DNA of 64,000 nucleotides, from the NCBI RefSeq assembly GCF_020360975.1, contig NW_025408671.1, positions 5,456,001-5,520,000 on the forward strand, given 5' to 3'. Position numbers and translations under genes: made by a program. Below, in pieces: positions 57,144 through 64,000 of the stretch (positions are counted from its first letter, which is position 1; each line of letters opens with the position of its first letter). Below the pieces are notes generated by a model. It was not told the DNA's origin, made no database searches, and worked only from the letters and a program-made list of their open reading frames with translations. The DNA comes from Hirsutella rhossiliensis. Taxonomy: Eukaryota; Ascomycota; Sordariomycetes; Hypocreales; Ophiocordycipitaceae.

Positions 57144-58345
57144 TTAAGATCTGAACGAATGCCTGAGGGTCTGTGTCGTGTGTAGGGTCGGAAAGAGTGG
57201 TATCATCACGCAGATACGGTTGTACAAGGGTCGATCGAAAGACTTGGGGCCGTTGACTGTGTCAATGGTGATGTTATGGGTATCAATCGATGCAATCTTG
57301 AAGGGTCCTTGCCAACCGTCTTTCTCTCCAAACGCGAACTTCACTTTGCAGCGGGAGGGATAGCACTTCTGTCGTGCTCGGGCCGTTGCGTGCATGGAGG
57401 GCATCCTTAACTCGTCTTTCTGCCGAGAGTTGGCGGAGCATTTTCATCGCTTTCTGCATAGCTTCCGATCTTTTGAGGGTAGAAGCGGAAGGGGGCGAGT
57501 CTGTAGATACGCGAGGGTATGCGCCGAAAACAAGCAACGTAGGCACAAGACCGTCAGGTCCTGCCGTATCATTGATTGCTTTAACAGCCATTTGAAGGAC
57601 TGTTTCGGCGGAAGTGGTGTGGCCAATCTCAGCATGGAGGATGTTAAAGGCGCGTCGGAGGGTGCGTGATAGCGTTCAATCTTTCCAATGGACCAATGCG
57701 TCTCAACAGGTACTTGAGAGCATTTGATTCCCATAATCTTTGCTTCGTTCCGGAATTCGAGAGAAGCAAAGTTAGTTCCTGCATCATGACGGAGGGTATC
57801 AGGAGGTCCAAGATACGTGTCGATCCAGAGGGTCCGGAGGGTCTCCATGTATCTTTAGCTGACATTGACGGTAAAAATCTGGCTCCTTGGAAAGCAGTAG
57901 CTGAGTCCACAACGTGTAGAACAGGGCGTTGTGGTGTTCCTAGGTGCATCACATCAACGATGATTTCGTAGTTGAACTCTTGATCATCGTTAAGGGTGAA
58001 CTTGAAGCGGCGTGGGGCTTGTGAGTGCATTTGACAGTGGTGACAGAACTTAGAGATAGTCTCTAATGTGTCTATCGAGACGTCACTGTGCCCGGCTTGC
58101 TTCAAGAGGTGATGGAGCCTAGGGACTGCTGGGTGTCCAAAGCGTCGGTGAAGTGTACGAATCTCTGTTTCCGTAAGAAACGAGATGGACTCTTCATCTT
58201 TCGTAAGGAAGAACCAGGGATGTCCCCATTTGCGTACGACTGGAATGCTTGTAGGGCGATTAGTACAATGATTAGTACAATTGATGGTATCTGTGATGTT
58301 GTTGAAATAGATACCAAGCCGGTCCATATCAGCAAGGCAGAGCAA
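57144..58345 (-). pseudogene. Element C integrase
   Basis: The frame 58345-57644 has the zinc finger LHRRFGHPAVPRLHHLLKQAGH...CHHCQMH and the first Asp in IIVDVMHLGTPQRPVLHVVDSATAFQGARFL. The next frame (57848-57444) gives DTYLGPPDTLRHDAGTNFAS (second Asp) and WSIGKIERYHAP (Glu). A third frame (57404-57144) gives the C-terminal part with GEKDGWQGPFKIASIDTHNI. Together they show a complete DDE integrase read across at least two slips. Confidence 0.88.
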
Positions 58346-58772
58346 AAGGGAGTTTGAAGGACGTGGAACGTGATCCTTCCGAGGGGTGTGTTAAGGGCGA
58401 CTGTGCCGAGGAGTGGATGGCGTCGCTGTTGCCGAATTTGATGGAGGCCTGGCCGGATGTGGAGCTGTCGAGAGCTACAGAAGGGTCTTCTCGTTGTAGG
58501 GCGATGTACTGAGAGTATCCTGCTGTGGAAAATGTTGCTGCACCTGTGTCGATCATGATACCTTGGAATCTATCCCTTGAATAGCGATCTTCAATAATAA
58601 ATTGCGAGGCTGGAACAACGGTTTGATCCGTCTGATAGACGTCTTCTCCTGTGATCAAATGATTGAATGCCTGTTGACAGAGCATTTGGCTTGCTTGCCA
58701 TTGTTCCGGGTGATCGTTGGTGCTATTGTCATGTTCTTCCCATGTATCTTCAGTGTCATCAAAGCTGCTCAT
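58329..58772 (-). pseudogene. Element C aspartic protease
   Basis: A 147-residue frame. FQGIMIDTGAATFSTAGYSQYIAL is the retropepsin active site (DTGAA). Pairs of Gln, Asn and Asp occur upstream. The frame continues toward the integrase pre-domain only after a slip near 58340. Confidence 0.83.
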
Positions 58773-58825
58773 CTCATGACCTTCGTAGTCTAGAATATAG
58801 CCTCCGATGTCCGTGAGTTGTACAC

Positions 58826-60719
58826 CTATGAAGTGACATTGAGTGATATGTTGGTCCTTGGCCTTTGCCGTTCATCCGTAGAGTGTTTAGTTGACCAACA
58901 GCCTTCTTGTCCACAAACAAAACACTTCTTCGTCCAGTTTCGGTTACTGTAGCTATGATTGTAGTTACTACGGCTTTGAGGCCGGTAGTTTCCACGGTTG
59001 TAGCTTTGTCTGTATCCGCGGCTGGGTCGTTGACCTGAATATCCGTATCTACCTCGAGAGCGGTTGTTATTGTATCGACGGTCGAGGTAGTACTGATGGT
59101 GTGGATCGTTATGATCAAATGATCCAGCAAAGTCAAGGGGAAATTGAGAAGTTGTTATGAGGGCAAGATGGGTTTCAACGGATGCACGAAGATCTGCAAG
59201 AAGGTGCTCGACGTTATCGGCGGGTTTGAAAAGAGCGTATTGGAGTTCGGGTACTCCACGGCATGCTTTCATAAGCGTTGTACGCAGTAGAAGGTCTCCT
59301 CCGTACTCCCTGCCAAGGGCTCGTTGGCAGAGCTGAAGCTTATCAAAGAGGATTTGAAGCACTTCGTGGGGGGTCTTCGAAGCATCTTGGGCACGGATGG
59401 AGTTAAAGGTTATTGTTGTCCAGTCAGTATGGTAGTGGACATGGTTGACTTCCGTGTCAAAGTGTTGTTTGAAGATATCATACGCTTGTCGGAACGTCGT
59501 AGCCCATGTGATCTTATCAAGATAGAATCTTTGGGCTCTTCCATCAAGGATCCGGGGAAAGAGTGCGTGAAATTGTGACGGTTTCACTTGGATATGAGAG
59601 CAGTTGCTTAAGAAGAGGCGGAGCTTATCATCAAGGAGATCGTACGGCTCTCCTGTGTAGTTCCGATCTTTGTTCCAGGTCTTCATAAACTTCTGCTGGA
59701 TGTCGCTATCGACGATAGCGTTCGGGATGTTATCCGGGGGGAGTTTCATGTATTCTCCAAAGGTTGCAGGGCCGGATAAGTGTTCGGGGATGGGGTTGGT
59801 GACGGGTTGGACGAGATCGGGGTTCTGGAAGCGGTAGGAAGTCGGATGAATAGTAAGAGAGGTCGGAGCAGGTTTATCTTGGATAGTCGGAGCAGGAGTA
59901 GGTGCGTTAGGAGGGCTCGTTAGGGTCTTAATAGGTTGTGGTTCGTTAAGACCTTGATGAGGTGCTGCTAAGGGCGTAACTGATGGTGAAGGAGGTTGAG
60001 ACGGATGGGGATTAGTGGAAGCATTTGATCCTAGTAATGCTGTCTGCCTCCTGAAGGCAGCAGTCCTCTCATCAAACACCATCTCCGTAAACTCCTGCTC
60101 TGGCCAGGTTTGTGGGTTCTCGATAGTTTGTAATATGAGAAATTGTGTTGCGAATTTCCCTTTGTGAACCTGTGTAGATACCTCTTTTCCTTAGTAGTTT
60201 CCTGAGGGCTCTCTTGTATTCATTCGGGGCGCGGTCCCATGTGTCTTCGGTCCATTCTTCAAAATGCTGTTGGAAGTAACCAAGGAGGTCGTATCCTTGA
60301 TCACTGCCAGATTGAACGATGAATATGAACTTTGCCACATATGTCGTTACTGCGATCTTGTCCTTTTCGTCGTGTGTGATATCGTTGTCCCAAAGGTCGA
60401 TATTAATTTGTCGGAATGCGGATGCTTGGATGTCTAGTGCCTGCATCTGGTCGCATATTTCTTCGAGCTGGGCTTCTGGGGACATAGCTCGGGCGGTCAG
60501 GGCTATCGTGATCAAATGAATGAGACGATGTGGGGTTCGTATTGGTCTCTTCGTATACGAGTTGTCGCTAATAGGAGGTCGAGCGTCGCGTACTAAGTAG
60601 GTCGTTCGCGGCCAGACTGAACTGACGGGGATCTTGCTACTTAACGTCAAGGGTCGAACGTTCTTACTAGTTGTTTGCGATGTGGTCGCCTGTCGATTCC
60701 GGTGCTCACGGCTAGGCAA
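58826..60719 (-). pseudogene. Element C gag, two frames
   Basis: The N-terminal frame (60719-60072) contains MSPEAQLEEICDQMQALDIQ and WDNDITHDEKDKIA. The second (60082-58826, 418 residues) contains a Pro-rich region, then LPPDNIPNAIVDSDIQQKFMKTWNKDRNY, YDIFKQHFDTEVN and FDKLQLCQRALGREYGG. A Tyr/Arg/Gly-rich stretch and the zinc motif CFVCGQEGCWSTKH near 58915-58875 follow. The frames overlap by 11 bases. This bipartite capsid looks like a separate fungal Copia lineage. Confidence 0.85.
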
Positions 60720-60930
60720 ACTAGCGGGCGATCGTAATCAACAGTTGGAAGGACTCTCGCGCGGCTGGGCAAACCAGCGGGAGATTCCTTGTTCTTAGCA
60801 CAAATAACCTTCTTCTGAGCGCTACTCAGGGCCACAGTAAAGTGACGCGGACTATAGCACCTTCGAAGGTTGAGGAATTTGTCTCTTCTACTTAGCTGTC
60901 TGTGACGGGCGTGGGCCGGTCACTGATCAG

Positions 60931-61128
60931 TGTGGTAGGCACCTGCGGCAGCTGCTGCAATGAGACGGTACTAGGTTAACCTGATGTTGTATTCGTCTTG
61001 ATTCTCTATCTAAGGAGGCAGAGGCCAGCGTGGAGAAAGGGGGCACGCTGCCCTCAGCCGCACACGTGACCGTACGGGTCACGTGCCAACCATGGTTGGT
61101 CACACCACTAGATAGATACATTCCTACA
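60931..61128 (-). repeat. 5' LTR of element C
   Basis: 198 bp. It differs from the 3' LTR only in the length of three G runs. The same palindromes lie at 61063-61085 and 61086-61099. The adjacent internal sense sequence, CTGATCAGTGACCGG, matches no primer tRNA I recognise. Confidence 0.92.
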
Positions 61129-61133
61129 GGTAG

Positions 61134-61600
61134 GCTTCCTTATATATTACTATTAGGCCTACTAGGTATAACTCTAGCCCCTTATACCTACTCCTTAATA
61201 ACTTAATATGCTTAATATAAGCTACCTAGATATTATCTTTCCTTTTTAGGTATATATACTATAGTCTACTACTTTTCTTTTACTTGTCTCGTAAGATAAA
61301 AAGCTTTACGTAATATTAAATTAATGCCTCTCTTTTAGCTATCCGTCGACACTCTCTTATAATGCAAGGCTAACGTGTTACTTAGACACGAGATTAGCAT
61401 AGGGATGCATATTATGCTCACGAGTCGCCGAGTGTAGCCAGCGGACCTAGATGTGAAGCCATGGCAACAACAAGCTGTGTAAAGATATATAACATGGACC
61501 GAGTCTATATCGAGTGTTGGTTCACCCAGAGTTCATCACTCGCTCTATTCCTTCTTTCGTTGCACCAGCATACGACGCTCTTATTCTTTCCAAAACCACC
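61134..61600 (+). promoter_or_regulatory. RIPed flank and probable promoter of the subtilisin gene
   Basis: 61134-61360 is RIP-like AT-rich DNA. From about 61370 CpA and TpG return. A TATA-like GATATATAACATGG lies near 61483-61497, about 110 bases before the start, with a pyrimidine-rich stretch (TTCCTTCTTTCG) near 61550. No factor site is claimed. Confidence 0.4.
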
Positions 61601-64000
61601 ATGGCTCGTCAGTCGCTCTCTACGCTTGGATGGCTCTTTGCAGCCGTCGCTCAGTCTGCCCTGGCAGCCCCTGATGGGAGCCCTTCGGCAGTTCCTGATG
61701 GGGGCCCTCCGGCAGTTCCTGTTGGGAGCACTACGGCCGCTTTCCTCGAATGCAGTAATGGCCAGAGCGCAGATGCACTGGCCAAGGCTGTTGAGTTAGG
61801 GCGGACAGATACGCCATAAATTCAACTCGGACATCTTCTGCGGCGTCTCATTCCAGCTGGCCAACACAACGCAGCCGACAGAAAGTAGTGCCAAGATGAA
61901 ACAGATAGCAGGCGATATGAATTCCTGGCCGGTGCAGACTTTAAACCACACCATAGAGGAGGACAAGGATGGGAAGCAGCCGGAGGAGCCGGAGAAGCAG
62001 GAGCCGGAGCAGACGCAGCAGCGCCGCATGGCCCGCCGCGCGGACTCGACCAACGACACCAGCGGGGGCGCCACCAAGGGCCTTAAGGCCTCATGGAATC
62101 ATGTCATGACGCAGATCGACAAGCTACACAAGAAAGGCTTCCGGGGCTCGGGCATTCAGATTGCCGTGCTAGACACGGGGGTGAGTCTCGTCAACGACAT
62201 GTACTTGAGAGATGGCAGCCACTGACACAGACTGATGACGGCAGGTCGACTACAACCACCCGGCCCTGGGCGGCTGCTTCGGCAAAGGCTGCAAGGTGGT
62301 ACTAGGGGCAAGCCTCGTGCCCAACGACGGTGATCCCAACGACCCCATGGACCGCCACGGCCACGGCACCAAGGTGGCCGGAATCTTGGCCGGATACGAT
62401 GAAAAGGACAATCGATTCGTTGGCGCGGCCCCCAACGCAACGCTTGCCGTCTATCGCGTCATTAAAGGCAACAAACAAGTGGAAGAGGACACGCTTGCGG
62501 CCGGCTGGGTCAGGGCGTATGACGAAGGCGCCAAGATCATCGTTTCGTCGACGGGCTTCCCGGGATTCAGCTGGCCATATAGCCTGGCCGCAACTGTAGT
62601 CTCGCGCATAGTTGAAAAGGGCATTCCCTGTGTCGTTGCCATTGGAAACACCGGTTATGCCCCATTTGACGTTCTGAATCCTGCCGCCGGCCGCGGCGTC
62701 ACGGCTGTAAACTCCTTCACTGAACGCGCCAGCATCGCCTCCTTGTCATCTATGGGGCCAACTTGGGACCTGGATATCAAGCCTCAGGTAGGTGCCCCTG
62801 GTAATTCGGTCCCAGTCCCGCTCAAGAGAGGCGGGTACATGAATGACTCGGGCACCTCGTTCGCTTGCCCGCTCGTCGGTGGCATCATGGCCCTCATCGC
62901 CGAGGCCCGCGGAACTTTCGACCCTGCCGAAATCAACAGCCTGCTCATGGCCAACGCTGCTCCGCAGGTCGAACAAAGCCAGGTGACTGGGCCCAAGGGC
63001 CTCTTCACCGTCATGCAGCAGGGCGGCGGCCTCGTCCAGGCTTGGAACGCCGCCCACGCCGCAACGCTGGTCAAGCCCGGCAGCCTCCACTTCAACGATA
63101 CAGATCACCGACCCTCTTCCATCAGCCTCGAGATTCAGAATACAGCCAAGTCCGAGGTAGTGTACGAGCTCTCCAACATTGCAGCCGACACCATGTACAC
63201 ACTCGACGGGGAGAAATTCGAGCGCAAGCAGCATCCCCATCGACGTATTCAAGCCGAGGCTGCCATCAACTTCAGCAAGAGCTCCGTCACCATCGGACCC
63301 GGCCAGTCGGCCACTATTGACGTCTCCGCCTCGGATCCCCAAGGAGTCGACTCCAAGCGTCTGCCTCTATGGTCTGGCTGGGTTGCCGTCAACGGCTCCG
63401 ACGGCACCTCGCTTACCGTCCCGTACCTCGGCCTCGCCGGCTCGCTCCTTTCCACCTCGAATTCCCAGGACCTGGCCCCTTCAACGAGGTACCAAGGGAA
63501 ATTTTTGAATGAGGACTGGTGGGTAGGAGTCCCGGAGAACCACACATTTGTTCTCAGGGGGGAAGCGCCACCGGTACCCCAGGCGGATGGCTGTGTGACG
63601 TCTCCGCCGAACTTGGTAACCTACGCCAAACCCGGAATTGCGTTAAACTTCCTACTAGCAAGCCCCCAAGTAGACGTCTACATTGTGCCGCTTAACGTCT
63701 GTCCGGCGGACCACAGCCAGGAGCCCGCACCTGCTGCGTCCAACCAGACGGACTCGTCGCCCTCGACTGGTGCTTGTGTCCCCGAGTCTATGATTACTGA
63801 CATCAAGGGCATCAAGACTATTGGTCAGGTTCCCGGTCGATCCAAGCGCTATGCAGAGGGAGCGAGTGGATTGTGTGGAATGGCGCGCTCCCTTCCGGCG
63901 AGGACGCTCCTCCCGGCAGGTATAAGCTTGTTGCTCGCGTCCTAGGTCTTCTTGGCGACGCCCAAGATGACTCCCATTGGAAGACTGTTGAGGCGCCCGC
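61601..64000 (+). CDS. Secreted subtilisin-like serine protease (S8), partial, with two apparent frameshifts
   Basis: Start at ATG 61601 in the good context CCACCATGG. The first 22 residues, MARQSLSTLGWLFAAVAQSA plus LA, look like a signal peptide. An octapeptide repeat and an I9-like propeptide (RHKFNSDIFCGVSFQL, MKQIAGDMNSWPVQTL) follow. The catalytic domain has Asp in IAVLDTG/VDYNHPALGG across the intron, His in DRHGHGTKVAGILAG, the oxyanion Asn in VVAIGNTGYAP and Ser in DSGTSFACPLVGG. After it come SSISLEIQNTAKSEVVYELS and SATIDVSASDP, a fibronectin-3-like domain as in fungal C5a/Vpr-type subtilases. No PA insert is seen. The family is near 850-900 residues; about 780 lie here. The frame shifts once at about 61797-61817 and again at about 63850-63868, after which EWIVWNGALPSGEDAPPGRYKL continues to the edge. 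It may be a decaying gene or hold sequence errors. Confidence 0.85.
61664..61735 (+). repeat. Three 24-bp repeats in the protease propeptide
   Basis: Units start at 61664, 61688 and 61712 and encode AAPDGSPS, AVPDGGPP and AVPVGSTT, just after the predicted signal cleavage. Confidence 0.88.
62181..62244 (+). other. Spliceosomal intron of the subtilisin gene
   Basis: GTGAGT at 62181, CAG ending 62244, with branch-like CTGAC and CTGATGAC shortly before the acceptor. At 64 bp it has typical fungal length. Removal joins VLDTG to VDYNHPALGG at a codon boundary and restores the S8 Asp motif. Confidence 0.88.

Larger units (their letters stand above)
54958..61133 (-). mobile_element. Element C: Ty1/Copia LTR retrotransposon with GGTAG target duplication
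   Basis: Element 54963-61128 (6166 bp) on the minus strand, GGTAG at 54958-54962 and 61129-61133, inserted in RIPed DNA. LTRs are 199 and 198 bp. Order gag, protease, integrase, reverse transcriptase, RNase H. No RIP. Its reverse transcriptase, zinc finger and LTRs are unlike Copia-1, Copia-2 or D, so it is a separate Copia lineage. Frames are broken by small indels. Confidence 0.94.

Noticed and set aside
61461..61799. Alternative start at 61461 for the protease region
   Set aside because: Different frame from the signal peptide and the S8 domain; its repeats are the out-of-frame version of the propeptide repeat.
61790..61900. An intron explaining the first protease frameshift
   Set aside because: The open frames overlap within about 20 bases and conserved propeptide sequence lies on both sides, so there is no room for a GT-AG intron.

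Overview
The window looks like a repeat-dense heterochromatic block from a filamentous ascomycete (Pezizomycotina; Sordariomycete is my guess, not shown). Three things point there. Several stacked LTR retrotransposons of the fungal Ty3/Gypsy (chromodomain) and Ty1/Copia types are present. About half the window carries saturating repeat-induced point mutation (RIP: C-to-T and G-to-A, with almost no CpA or TpG left). At the right end is one secreted subtilisin gene with a short GTGAGT...CAG intron. I found no rRNA, tRNA, CRISPR array or bacterial-type operon.

Layout. 1-1660: 3' end of a Gypsy element (integrase, chromodomain, LTR). 1661-5221: a RIP-destroyed Gypsy on the minus strand. 5222-14374: a RIP-destroyed Gypsy pol on the plus strand, split by a younger, non-RIPed Copia (Copia-1, 8376-14000, 5-bp duplication GATAT). 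14375-30173: RIPed wreckage, including a truncated Copia of the Copia-2 family (15632-18953), a second copy of the same Gypsy pol (18954-22436), a minus-strand gag (23611-25790) and another Gypsy pol (26400-28730). 30174-54716: a three-level nest. A RIPed plus-strand Copia (element D) has Copia-2 (36361-54591) in its right LTR, and Copia-2 holds two young Gypsy elements, Gypsy-A (38782-44906, duplication CCTTG) and Gypsy-B (46148-51917, duplication ATCCC). 54963-61128: another young Copia (element C, duplication GGTAG). 61601 to the end: a subtilisin-like (S8) secreted protease running off the window.

The elements can be ordered in time. The Gypsy pol copies and element D are saturated by RIP. 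Copia-2 is lightly RIPed, with LTR differences that are nearly all transitions. Copia-1, Gypsy-A, Gypsy-B and element C show no obvious RIP, and Gypsy-B has identical LTRs. None of the young elements has one clean open frame: frames break by small indels, as they do in the protease gene, so sequencing or assembly indels are a live explanation next to real decay.

The most interesting observation is that Gypsy-A and Gypsy-B each carry a primer-binding site complementary to a stretch inside their own LTR (10 and 9 nt), just inside the LTR edge. That is the arrangement expected of self-primed (Tf1/sushi-type) reverse transcription. All Copia elements of the Copia-1/Copia-2/D type instead carry a site matching the anticodon arm of initiator tRNA-Met.
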